Of a stretch of DNA of 64,000 nucleotides, positions 47,171-55,423 are shown piece after piece. Below the pieces are notes generated by a model. That model ran no database searches, had not been told where the DNA came from, and saw nothing but the letters and a program-made list of their open reading frames with translations. The translations under genes and the position numbers were made by a program. Source of the stretch: DASTFY01 sp963829955 (GTDB taxonomy: Bacteria > Actinomycetota > Acidimicrobiia > Acidimicrobiales > Ilumatobacteraceae); contig CAWHKS010000018.1 in NCBI GenBank assembly GCA_963829955.1, positions 62,001-126,000 on the forward strand, written 5' to 3'. The stretch's first letter is position 1. Each line of letters opens with the position of its first letter.

Positions 47171-48067
47171 TCACCCCGGGCGCTTGAGCTCGAGCAGCGA
47201 GCGCACGTCGGCGGACGTCAGCACGCGCACGTTCATCGCCTCGAGGATGGAGCGGGCACGAGCGACGAGGTCGGCGTTCGTGGCCAGCTTCCCCCGGCTC
47301 AGGTAGAGGTTGTCCTCCAGGCCTACCCGGACGTTCCCGCCGGCCAGGACGGCCATGGCGACGTAGGGGAGCTGCATGCGGCTGATCGAGAACGCCGAGA
47401 ACACGGCCCCCGGTGGGAGCTGGTTGACCATGGCCATGAGCGTGCCCGGATCGTCGGGCGCGCCGTAGGCGATGCCCATGCAGAGCTGCACGAGCACCGG
47501 GTTGTCGAGGAGACCGTCGGCCAGCAGCTCCTTGACCTGCACCAGATGCCCGGTGTCGAACACCTCCAGCTCCGGTCGCACACCCAGCTCCTGCACCCGC
47601 TTGGCCATGGTTCGCAACGCACCGGGCGTGTTCACCATGATGTAGTCGCCGCCGGACGCGAAGTTCATGGACCCGCAGTCGAGCGTGCACATCTCCGGCA
47701 TGAGGAGCTCGACGTGCGCGAGGCGCTCCGTCGCCCCCGCCAGGTCTGTGCCCTCCTCCGCCGGCGGGAGCGGCGTCTCGTCCCCGCCGAGCACGAGGTC
47801 GCCTCCCATACCGGCCGTGAGGTTGAGGACCACGTCCACGCCCGACGTCCTGATGAGGTCCACCACGCCCTTGTAGAGCTGCGGATCCCGGGCGCCCCGG
47901 CCGGTCTCGGGGTCCCGCACGTGGATGTGGACGACGGCGGCTCCCGCCTCGGCGGCCGCGATGGCCGACTGCGCGATCTGCTCGGGTGTCACGGGGACGT
48001 GCGGGCTGCGGCCCGCCGTGTCGCCCGACCCCGTGATCGCGCAGGTGATGAATGCGTTCCAGTTCAA
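47171..48067 (-). CDS. BKACE family enzyme, probable dehydrocarnitine cleavage enzyme
   Basis: This 298-residue TIM-barrel protein of the beta-keto acid cleavage family (3-keto-5-aminohexanoate cleavage type) condenses a beta-keto acid with acetyl-CoA, giving acetoacetate and a CoA thioester. Visible features are FITCAITGSGDTAGRSPHVP, AAVVHIHVRDPETGRGARDP with the zinc-binding His-x-His, SMNFASGGDYIMVNTPGAL and NVRVGLEDNLYLSRGKLATN. Beside the fused carnitine dehydrogenase-thioesterase, its likely substrate is 3-dehydrocarnitine, giving betainyl-CoA. It is the first gene of that pair. Confidence 0.88.
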   Translation of the reverse strand: MNWNAFITCAITGSGDTAGRSPHVPVTPEQIAQSAIAAAEAGAAVVHIHVRDPETGRGARDPQLYKGVVDLIRTSGVDVVLNLTAGMGGDLVLGGDETPLPPAEEGTDLAGATERLAHVELLMPEMCTLDCGSMNFASGGDYIMVNTPGALRTMAKRVQELGVRPELEVFDTGHLVQVKELLADGLLDNPVLVQLCMGIAYGAPDDPGTLMAMVNQLPPGAVFSAFSISRMQLPYVAMAVLAGGNVRVGLEDNLYLSRGKLATNADLVARARSILEAMNVRVLTSADVRSLLELKRPG

Positions 48068-48105
48068 CGTCCGGTCACCCCCGCCGGCGCACGCTACCGC
48101 GGCCC

Positions 48106-48750
48106 CTACCAGGACCGTTCGGTCGTCGCCAGCGCGGCCAGCGCTTCCGGGGCTCCGTCCAGGTCCACGAGCGCGTGATCCTCACGGCCGAACGCGTACA
48201 GCAGCAGCTCACCCGGCGGCCCCGTGATCGTCACGGTCGTGTCGCCATTTGCGGCTCGGAGCTGTGTGCCGTCAGGCCGTTCCAGCACGACGCCGACCGG
48301 CGCGGCCTTGAACGCGCGGCGACGGAACCAGCCGAGCACCTTCCACAGATCGGCCTCCGCATCCTCGTCCAGGGCACGGGCCGTCCAGCCATCCTCGGCG
48401 CGGCGCACGTCCTCGAAGTGGACGAAGAACTCGTGGGTGTTCCCCAAGCGGTCGAACCTCGGCAGCGCGAGCGGCGACCAGCTCGGCGGCCCGGCCCGCA
48501 GGCGGGTGACCAGCTCAGCGTACGGGCGCTCCGCCTCCCCCAGCCGAACCCGCTCGGACCACCCGTTGAGCCGATCGACCACCAGCCCGGGCACGCTGTC
48601 GGGCCGCCGGTCGCGGGCCACGAGGTGCGCGGCCAGGTCCCTGGTCGACCACCCTCCGCACAGGGTGGGAGCGTCGGGGCCCAGCTCGTCCAGGAGATCG
48701 CACAGCCCGAGCCGGTCGCGGCGGGCCAGCCACAGGTGATCGCTGATCAT
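48106..48750 (-). CDS. DinB-like TIGR03085 family protein
   Basis: This 214-residue protein of the mycothiol/DinB-like fold has CDLLDELGPDAPTLCGGWST and RDLAAHLVARDRRPDS at the N-terminus (the His belongs to the family metal site) and LGNTHEFFVHFEDVRRAED in the middle. These actinobacterial proteins are thought to bind a metal and perhaps a low-molecular-weight thiol. ATG 48750 fits the family start better than the longer 48774. It is separated from the BKACE gene by 38 bp, and its role in the island is unclear. Confidence 0.75.
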   Translation of the reverse strand: MISDHLWLARRDRLGLCDLLDELGPDAPTLCGGWSTRDLAAHLVARDRRPDSVPGLVVDRLNGWSERVRLGEAERPYAELVTRLRAGPPSWSPLALPRFDRLGNTHEFFVHFEDVRRAEDGWTARALDEDAEADLWKVLGWFRRRAFKAAPVGVVLERPDGTQLRAANGDTTVTITGPPGELLLYAFGREDHALVDLDGAPEALAALATTERSW

Positions 48751-48785
48751 CGCGGTCAACGTACCGCTGACCACCCTCCCCGTCC

Positions 48786-48837
48786 CGCTTGTGTCACACG
48801 CCGTTGCCGCTCACCGCGCCCAAACGTGACACAAGCG
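48786..48837. repeat. 52-bp palindromic element with 12-bp perfect arms
   Basis: CGCTTGTGTCAC at 48786-48797 is the exact inverse of GTGACACAAGCG at 48826-48837, with 28 bp between. The centre-to-centre distance of the arms is 40 bp, the same as in the two 75-bp elements at 30392 and 41511, but the arm sequence differs. It lies between the CBS-fusion gene stop and the DinB-like gene. It could act as a terminator stem, though there is no T tract. Confidence 0.6.
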
Positions 48838-48870
48838 ACCTGGGGGCGCGGCACCGGGGTCCCCGCGTGC

Positions 48871-50784
48871 CTACGGGTGGGGCTCGGCGAGCTGCTGGAG
48901 CAGGAGGACGCCGGCGACGTTCATGAAGTCGTGCTCGGTGATCAGCCCGACCAGCTGGCTGTCCTGCACGACCGGGAGGGCCCCGATCCCGAATGAACGC
49001 ATGATCTCCAGCGCCCGGAGCGGGGCGACGTCCGGAGGAACGCAGACTGGGTCCTGGCGCATCACGTCGCCGACCAGCACGTCGCCCAGCCCCTGGCGTG
49101 AGGTGCCACGGGCCAGCAGCCGGAGGATGGTCCGGTACGAGACGAGGCCGACCAGGTGGTGCCCGGCGTCCTCCACCAGTACCTGCCGGATGCGGTGCCA
49201 GTCCATGAGGTTGGCGGCCAGCTCGACGGGGTCGTCCGCCGTGACGGTGACCAGATCCGTGGTCATGAGCTGCTCGATGGACACGAAGTTGTGACGCCAA
49301 CCGCCGCCCTCGTCGATGCTGGCCGCGGTCCACTCCGCCACGGGCGCGCCGCCCTTCTGCCGGGCGACCATGGCCGCAGTGACGCTGTTGAGCCGCTGGC
49401 CCTCCGTCCCCTGCGCCCGCAGGCCGGACAGGGACGTCAGCAGCCAGCGCGAGCCCGTGTGCCCCGACCGCACCCGCCGTTCCACCACCTCCAGGTACCG
49501 GTCGCGGTCGTCGGCACTGACGCCGACCTCGTCGAGGCCCTCGGCGGCGAGCGGCAGCAAGTGGTCGAGCGCGAGGGACGTCGCATTGCGCTCCTGCCCG
49601 TCCAGCCACGTGAGCTGCGCGCCGAGGCCCTGCCGGGCCGCGGCCACGAGGTTGGCGCGGGCCTGCTCGAACTCGAGGAGCCGGCTCACGTCGTGGTGCT
49701 TGGTCCCCACCGCCCGCATCAGGCCCAGCCAGAGCGCGGCGTTCGCGACCTCGTCGGTGATCGTCGGACCGGACGGCAGGACCCGGTTCTCGATGCGCAG
49801 GTGGGGCACGCCGCCGGCAACCCCGTAGCACGCCCGGTTCCAGCGCCACACCGTGCCGGTGTGCAGGCGCAAGGCCTCCAGGTCCGGCACCCGGCCTTCA
49901 GCCATCGCCTCGAACGGATCGTCGTAGTCGTCGGGGGCCAGCACGGGCCGGTGACGGGAGATGTCCTCGCGGTAAAGCTCGGCCACGGAGCCCTGCACCC
50001 AGCCGCTCCCGAACGTCACCCGGGAGCTGCGCTCCCGCAGGTGCGGTCCGGGCCGCCGCACGTCGACGGACTGCTCGAACAGCGCGATGCGCGTCTCCGC
50101 CCAGAGCCGCTTGCCGAACAGCAACGGCGAGTTGGTCGCACAGGCGAGGACGGGTCCCGCCAGGAGCTGGGCGACGTTGTAGAGGTTGGCGAACTCGTCC
50201 TGCGAGACCTGCAGGTGGACCTGGAAGCTGGCGTTGCAGGCCTCGGCCATCACCGAGTCCTGGCGGACCCGCAGCTCGTCGGTCCCCTTGATGTGGAGCT
50301 CGTAGTCCTCGCCCCGCAGGTCCATGAGCGCGCGGTTCAGGGCCAGGTATCGGGGGTTGGGGACCATGTTCTCCATCCGCAGGTCGCCCTTGCGGATCGT
50401 GGGCAGGATCCCGGCCAGCACCAGCTCCAGCCCGGCGGCGTTGGCGCAGGCCCGGCCGACCGCCAGCAGCTCCTCCAGTTGCACCTGCAACTGACTCAGG
50501 CAGTCCCCGGTGAACTCCTGGGGATCGAGGTTGAGCTCCAGGTTGAAGGCGCCGACCTCGGTCGTGAAGTGGGTGTCGGTGATCGCCGCCAGGACGTCGA
50601 GCGCGCCGGGCGCCGGCTGCCACGACGCGTCGACCAGGAACATCTCCTGCTCGGCGCCGATGCGGTGCACCCCGGTCTCGAAGGCCCGGTCCTCGAGGAG
50701 CTGCTCCAGCGCGCGCAGGTCCTGCAGCATCCAGCGGATCGCCACCCGCCGGTCCTGCAGGCCCGTCGCCGTCTGGAAGCCCAC
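48871..50784 (-). CDS. Glutamate-cysteine ligase-fold (GCS2) amidoligase fused to two CBS domains
   Basis: This 637-residue protein has a GCS2 carboxylate-amine ligase domain at about residues 30-400 (HRIGAEQEMFLVD, VGAFNLELNLDPQEFTGD, GTDELRVRQDSVMAEACNAS, HLRIENRVLPSGPTITDEVA). It joins an amino acid carboxylate to an amine using ATP. A helical linker follows. Then come two CBS domains (SIEQLMTTDLVTVTADDPVE and VGDVMRQDPVCVPPDVAPLR), which usually sense adenine nucleotides. The fusion suggests energy-dependent control. It is the last gene of a minus-strand run with an esterase and ATP-grasp enzymes. It is unlikely to be the housekeeping mycothiol or glutathione enzyme. Confidence 0.87.
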   Translation of the reverse strand: MGFQTATGLQDRRVAIRWMLQDLRALEQLLEDRAFETGVHRIGAEQEMFLVDASWQPAPGALDVLAAITDTHFTTEVGAFNLELNLDPQEFTGDCLSQLQVQLEELLAVGRACANAAGLELVLAGILPTIRKGDLRMENMVPNPRYLALNRALMDLRGEDYELHIKGTDELRVRQDSVMAEACNASFQVHLQVSQDEFANLYNVAQLLAGPVLACATNSPLLFGKRLWAETRIALFEQSVDVRRPGPHLRERSSRVTFGSGWVQGSVAELYREDISRHRPVLAPDDYDDPFEAMAEGRVPDLEALRLHTGTVWRWNRACYGVAGGVPHLRIENRVLPSGPTITDEVANAALWLGLMRAVGTKHHDVSRLLEFEQARANLVAAARQGLGAQLTWLDGQERNATSLALDHLLPLAAEGLDEVGVSADDRDRYLEVVERRVRSGHTGSRWLLTSLSGLRAQGTEGQRLNSVTAAMVARQKGGAPVAEWTAASIDEGGGWRHNFVSIEQLMTTDLVTVTADDPVELAANLMDWHRIRQVLVEDAGHHLVGLVSYRTILRLLARGTSRQGLGDVLVGDVMRQDPVCVPPDVAPLRALEIMRSFGIGALPVVQDSQLVGLITEHDFMNVAGVLLLQQLAEPHP

Positions 50785-50820
50785 GTCCTCAGCCTCCTCC
50801 CGCGCTCACCGGAGCCGCGG

Positions 50821-51561
50821 TCACAGGAGCTCGTCCAGGTAGGTCGGCAACATGGCTCGCCACGTCTGCCAGTCGTGCGGCCACTCCTCGCCCCACGGAT
50901 CGACGCGGTTGGGGACGCCCCGGGCACCCAGTACGTCAGCGACCCGCCACGACTCACCGACGTCCTCGTTCGGGCCCTGCCCGCTGGCCAGCACGGCGAA
51001 CCGTCGCCGGAGCACGTCCAACGTGTGGCCGTCCAGATGGGGCACGAAGTCCAGCGGTGACGACCACGAGAGGTCGTCACCGACCTCACCGGGGAGGAAC
51101 CGCCGCAGGTCGTACGTCCCGCTCATGCAGATGGCCGCCCGGAACACGTCCGGAAAGCGGCACAGGCAGGCCAGCGCGTTGTAGGCCCCGATGGACGAGC
51201 CGGCGGCGAGGAGCTCGATGTGGTCGTCCTGGCAGTCCGAGCGGATGGCGGGAACGAGCTCGTACCGGACGTATTCGAGGAACTGGCGCAACAACCACTC
51301 CCGATGGCGGACGCTGCCCTCACCGGTCAGCAGCGCACGGCCGTTCGCGCTGTCGCAGGAGTAGAGCTTCACCCGGCCTGCGCCCAGCAGGGCGCCGCAG
51401 GCGTCTACGAGGTGGAAGCGCTCGATCTCCTCGGCGTCTCCGCCGGCCGTCGGGAACACGACCACCGGCGGGCCGAACGTTCCCCACCGGGCTACCGCCA
51501 CCTCGCGCTCGAGCCGGCTCGACCACCACGACGTCGACAGCTTGTCGCCGGTCATCGTCAT
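50821..51561 (-). CDS. Esterase-fold alpha/beta hydrolase
   Basis: This 246-residue putative-esterase-family hydrolase has the nucleophile Ser in LLAAGSSIGAYNALACLCRF and the catalytic His near the end in EEWPHDWQTWRAMLPTYLDE. It is cytoplasmic, with no signal peptide. Its start ATG overlaps the stop of the upstream ATP-grasp gene (51558), so the two are coupled. Such hydrolases next to amidoligases may remove or transfer an acyl group. The substrate is unknown. Confidence 0.8.
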   Translation of the reverse strand: MTMTGDKLSTSWWSSRLEREVAVARWGTFGPPVVVFPTAGGDAEEIERFHLVDACGALLGAGRVKLYSCDSANGRALLTGEGSVRHREWLLRQFLEYVRYELVPAIRSDCQDDHIELLAAGSSIGAYNALACLCRFPDVFRAAICMSGTYDLRRFLPGEVGDDLSWSSPLDFVPHLDGHTLDVLRRRFAVLASGQGPNEDVGESWRVADVLGARGVPNRVDPWGEEWPHDWQTWRAMLPTYLDELL

Positions 51562-52811
51562 CCGGAGCCCACGGATGCCGGCCGTGCGTCCTGGCGCCAC
51601 TGCTGGATGCGGTCCCAGAACAGGTCCGTGAACTGCTCGACCTCGTGGGCCGGGAAGAGCGCGGCCACCTTCTTGCGCACCGCATCGCGGGCGACATCGG
51701 TGGCGAAGAACTCCCACACGACGCCGTCCAGGTGGGGCAGGTGGTCGGCGCAGAAGGCCTCGAACTCCTCGGCCTGGAGCCGCTCCCGGGCGAGCGCGGC
51801 GTAGGCGGCGAGCTTCTCCCGGTAGGGCGCGTCGGTGGCGGCGATCTCGAAGTAGGGCGACCAGTCCTGGTTGACAGGCATCGGCCGGCGGGTCGCGGCG
51901 CAGAAGATCGACCAGCGCAGGTTGGCGCCCACCAGCCAGGGGAAGTGGTAGTGGAGCGAGGTCACCTGGGAGTCGGGGCAGGCGTTGGCGAAGTCGATCG
52001 GATGCCAGACGCCGTCCTGGCGCAGGGCCTCGCAAGAGTTGAACTCCCATCCGAAGAAGGCATTGATGGTGAGCGTGGTGTCGACGAGCTCCGCCCGCTG
52101 ATCGTCGGGCACGTGGCCGTCGTCCATCGTGTACCGGTCGTGGAGGGGCGCCGACGGGTCGTAGCGGATGAGCCTCGTCTGGGGCCCGAAGCCGACGCAA
52201 CGCACGAACAGGTCGTGCGGATCGACAGCTCGTTGCAGATGCAACAGATACGTGCCGCTCTCGTCGTAGGCCTGTCGGAGGGCGTCCTCGTCGTCGATCC
52301 GCCGGACGCCCGCCCAACCGCCGCCGTCGTACGGCTTGACGAACGACGGGTATCCGACCGCACTGCCCACCTCACCGAGATCGAAGAGCCGCGCGTAGCG
52401 CTGGAGGGTGATCTCCAGGTCGGCTCGGGGCTCGTAGCTCTTGGGCGGCACCATCCAGGTGTCGGGGATCGGCATGCCCAGCCGCATCATGGCGCAGTAG
52501 GACGTGTGCTTCTCCATCGCCTGGATGGCCCACGGGTTGTTGAAGACGTAGAGGCCGTCCATGATCACGGCCTTCTTGATCCACTCCCTGCTGGTGCCGT
52601 ACCAGTGGGTCAGGCGGTCGACGACGAGGTCGTAGCGGCACGGCTGGCGAAGGTCGAAGGGCTCGATGGTCACCCGCTCCACCTCGAAGCGCACGACGTC
52701 GCCGTCGATGGGCAACGCCAGGTCGAGGCGCCGCAACACCTCCTCGAAGCAGATCGGCCAGCACAGGTCGGCGCCGAGGGAGAGGCCGATCAGGCTCGTG
52801 CGATCAGCCAC
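51558..52811 (-). CDS. ATP-grasp ligase (RimK/glutathione-synthetase-like)
   Basis: This 417-residue protein has a family-typical pre-domain (VERVTIEPFDLRQPCRYDLV, DRLTHWYGTSREWIKKAVIM) and then the ATP-grasp core: EKHTSYCAMMRLGMPIPDTW, VGYPSFVKPYDGGGWAGVRR with the ATP-binding Lys, and NAFFGWEFNSCEAL. It would activate a carboxylate as acyl-phosphate and join it to an amine. It is not closely similar to the three other ATP-grasp genes in this cluster. It is coupled to the downstream esterase and is followed by the GCS2-CBS gene. Confidence 0.82.
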   Translation of the reverse strand: MADRTSLIGLSLGADLCWPICFEEVLRRLDLALPIDGDVVRFEVERVTIEPFDLRQPCRYDLVVDRLTHWYGTSREWIKKAVIMDGLYVFNNPWAIQAMEKHTSYCAMMRLGMPIPDTWMVPPKSYEPRADLEITLQRYARLFDLGEVGSAVGYPSFVKPYDGGGWAGVRRIDDEDALRQAYDESGTYLLHLQRAVDPHDLFVRCVGFGPQTRLIRYDPSAPLHDRYTMDDGHVPDDQRAELVDTTLTINAFFGWEFNSCEALRQDGVWHPIDFANACPDSQVTSLHYHFPWLVGANLRWSIFCAATRRPMPVNQDWSPYFEIAATDAPYREKLAAYAALARERLQAEEFEAFCADHLPHLDGVVWEFFATDVARDAVRKKVAALFPAHEVEQFTDLFWDRIQQWRQDARPASVGSG

Positions 52812-52918
52812 CGGCCGGCCCGCCCCGCTCCGACCGTCGTTGTGCCGGCCAACCGTGTCCCCCGGGCGCCATCAAGGCGGCAACGTACCAGCCGCTCCGC
52901 GCGACCCGGGAGGGAGGG

Positions 52919-54058
52919 TCAGCCCGTTGGGAAGAGCCAGCGCAGGGCCTCGCCCAGCCGATCCCGCCAGCTCACCCAGTTGTGCCCGTCGAGGGCTTCG
53001 ACCATCCACACGTCCATGCCCGTGGAGGTGAGCGTCGGCAGCAGAGCGCGGTTCTCGCAGATCAGCGTCTCGTACACGCCGCAGCAGGCGTACACCCGCT
53101 CGCTGGCCGCCACCGGCGCGGCCACGAAGCGGTCGACGAACTCGATGACCGGTTGCCACAGCGACCCCTCACGAGTCGCACAGTGACCGTCCGACCGGGC
53201 GAACGACCCGGACTGCAGGAGCAGCCGGCCGTAGGTTCCCGGGTAGCGGTGCGCGACGGACAGGGCAGCGACGGCGCCAAAGCTGGCCCCCATCAGGGCG
53301 CGGCCGTGCGGCGCGGCGACCAGCGGCAGCTCCGCCTCCAGGCCGGGCAGCAGCTCCTCGGTCAGGAAGCGGGCGTGGCGCGGGTCGTCCGCGTACTCGG
53401 CCAGGCGTTCGCCCGGGTGGCTGAAGGCGACGACGAGCTCGCCACTGAGCCCACGGTGGATCAGGTTGTCGAGGATGACCTTCAGATCGGCGTACTGGAG
53501 GTAGTCGCCGCCGTCGTGGACGACGAGCAACGGGTAGCGCACATCACCGGCCGGGTCGAAGCCCGCCGGCAGGTAGAGCGTCGTGCCCGCGGGCCGCCCG
53601 AAGGCCTCGCTCCAGAGGGCATGGCTCTTGAGCACACCCTCCGGCGCGGCCGGATCGAACGTCGCCCATGCCGGCTCCTCGTACCCGGCCGCCAGACAGA
53701 CCGAGTTGGCCCCGAAGGGGTTCCGGGCGGTGAGCGGGTTGAGCGGGTCCTCGATGAGCTGAGCGCCAGTGGCCCCGGCCTCGGTCACCTCCAGCTTGTA
53801 CTCGAGGCGGGTGCCGCGGGCGAGGTCGAGCACCAGGTACCAGAGCTCCGTGCCCTCGACCCGAGTGAAGCTCGTGTCGGGTGGGAGGCCGACGCCGAAG
53901 TGCTGCAGGCGGACGGACTCGGCCACGCCCCGGTAGAAGAACGTGCACGAGCCGGGCTCGACGAGCGGGGCGGGGCCGGCCTCGATGAGCGCAGCCAGCG
54001 CCTCCCCTCTCAACTCGCCGCGCTGCGCGAGGGCGCGCACCACCGGCAGGTCGCTCAC
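52919..54058 (-). CDS. Enterochelin-esterase-like (Fes/IroD type) hydrolase
   Basis: This 379-residue cytoplasmic hydrolase has an N-terminal beta-sandwich (CTFFYRGVAESVRLQHFGVG, WYLVLDLARGTRLEYKLEV) followed by an esterase domain. YPLLVVHDGGDYLQYADL opens that domain, GRALMGASFGAVAALSVAHR carries the nucleophile Ser, and EALDGHNWVSWRDRLGEAL carries the catalytic His. The architecture matches Fes, which hydrolyses siderophore esters, but no siderophore genes are here. GTG 54058 overlaps the upstream ATP-grasp stop (GTGA). It may trim the cluster's product. Confidence 0.83.
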   Translation of the reverse strand: MSDLPVVRALAQRGELRGEALAALIEAGPAPLVEPGSCTFFYRGVAESVRLQHFGVGLPPDTSFTRVEGTELWYLVLDLARGTRLEYKLEVTEAGATGAQLIEDPLNPLTARNPFGANSVCLAAGYEEPAWATFDPAAPEGVLKSHALWSEAFGRPAGTTLYLPAGFDPAGDVRYPLLVVHDGGDYLQYADLKVILDNLIHRGLSGELVVAFSHPGERLAEYADDPRHARFLTEELLPGLEAELPLVAAPHGRALMGASFGAVAALSVAHRYPGTYGRLLLQSGSFARSDGHCATREGSLWQPVIEFVDRFVAAPVAASERVYACCGVYETLICENRALLPTLTSTGMDVWMVEALDGHNWVSWRDRLGEALRWLFPTG

Positions 54059-55275
54059 GATGCCCTCACCTGGAGCGTGCGGCCGACGTCGTCGAGCATT
54101 TCCCGCAGCGTGTCGTAATCCGGATGGCGCATCCGCACCCAGGCGTTGGCCATGTAACCGGCCTCCACGGGTTGCGTCGCCGTGCCTGGCGATGGCAGGT
54201 ACGTGTCGATCACCGAGTCGCCGTACCGCGCCTGCAATTCGCCCAAACCTTCGTAGCCCGCGATGACCCCGTCGTGATCGGGCCGCAGCGCGATCATGCC
54301 CGCCGAGTAGCGGCGGGAGGGTTGCTGCGACGGGCGACCATGGACGACGGCCATCGCCCACTCGCGGTAGATGTCGAGGTCGTTGGCCGCGGCGTAGAGG
54401 TCCCACGCCCGCACCCCCGGCGGACGGCACCCGATCTCCGAGAAGCGCAACCCCTTCGGTCCGAAGAACCACTCCATGTGGGTAGCCGAGGTGCGGATGC
54501 TCAGGGCCTCGACGACCGCACGGCCCATCTGCTTCAGCTCTCCGTAGCTCTCGTCGTCGAGCCGGTTGGTGGTCACGAACTGCGGCGAGATCCACCGGGT
54601 CCGCATCGCCTCCAGGACGTTCGGGTAGTAGTGGGTGATGAACTCGTGTACCACCTCACCGTTGATGGTGATGGTGTCGTAGAAACCCTCGTGGCCCTCG
54701 ACGAACTCCTCGACGGCGACCGCGACGCCGTGGTCGACGTGGCTGCGCCCGATGGCTTCCTCGAGCTCGTCCGGCCCGTCGACCCGCTCGGCCCCTGACG
54801 CGCCGGCTCCGGCCGGCGGCTTCAGGATGAGCGGGAAGCCCACCTCCGCGGCGAAGTCCCGGATCTGCCCGCCCGAGGTGGCACCGATGGAGCGGGCGCA
54901 CGGGATGCCGGCGGCCCGCAGCGCCTCCTTCATCGCCGGCTTGTCGCGGCACAGGAAGGCGGTGTGCACAGAGGTCCCGGGGATGCCGAGCGCCTCACGG
55001 ACCCGCGCCACGGGCATCACGTGGGCCTCGATGGTGGCTTCGAGCCGCTCGACGGGGACCCGCTGCTGCACCCACTGGACGGCTTCGGCCAACCGCTCCT
55101 CGTCCGTCACCGACGGGATCTGCTCGTAGTGGGAGAGCCACTGCTCGACCTCGTCGTCCAGCCAGTCCTTCGGGCGCTCGCCGATACCGATGACCGTGGC
55201 CCCGACCGCGTGCAGGCCGCGGACGAACTGCTTCTGGTTGTCCGGGAAGCTCGGCTCGACGAACACGACGTGCAC
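54055..55275 (-). CDS. ATP-grasp ligase A (paralogue set)
   Basis: This 406-residue protein starts MHVVFVEPSFPDNQKQFVRG, a Rossmann-like pre-ATP-grasp domain. The core motifs are CRDKPAMKEALRAAGIPCAR, PLILKPPAGAGASGAERVDG (ATP-binding Lys), VAVEEFVEGHEGFYDTITIN and ATHMEWFFGPKGLRFSEIGC (metal-binding Glu). It is paralogous to the two plus-strand genes at 55424 and 56646. GTG 55275 is preferred over 55281 because its protein then aligns with the paralogues' starts and CAGAAT lies 6 nt upstream. Confidence 0.83.
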   Translation of the reverse strand: MHVVFVEPSFPDNQKQFVRGLHAVGATVIGIGERPKDWLDDEVEQWLSHYEQIPSVTDEERLAEAVQWVQQRVPVERLEATIEAHVMPVARVREALGIPGTSVHTAFLCRDKPAMKEALRAAGIPCARSIGATSGGQIRDFAAEVGFPLILKPPAGAGASGAERVDGPDELEEAIGRSHVDHGVAVAVEEFVEGHEGFYDTITINGEVVHEFITHYYPNVLEAMRTRWISPQFVTTNRLDDESYGELKQMGRAVVEALSIRTSATHMEWFFGPKGLRFSEIGCRPPGVRAWDLYAAANDLDIYREWAMAVVHGRPSQQPSRRYSAGMIALRPDHDGVIAGYEGLGELQARYGDSVIDTYLPSPGTATQPVEAGYMANAWVRMRHPDYDTLREMLDDVGRTLQVRAS

Positions 55276-55423
55276 CCTCACATTCTGTCGGCGTTCTGTC
55301 GCAGCCGTCGCGCATGCACCCCGCGAGGTCGGGCCAGAGGGCGCCATCCCCGCCGTCCGCGCTCGGCCCACCACGGCTCGTGTCGTCGGCCACCTCCGGA
55401 TGCGGTGTTACCGTGCGCCGCCG

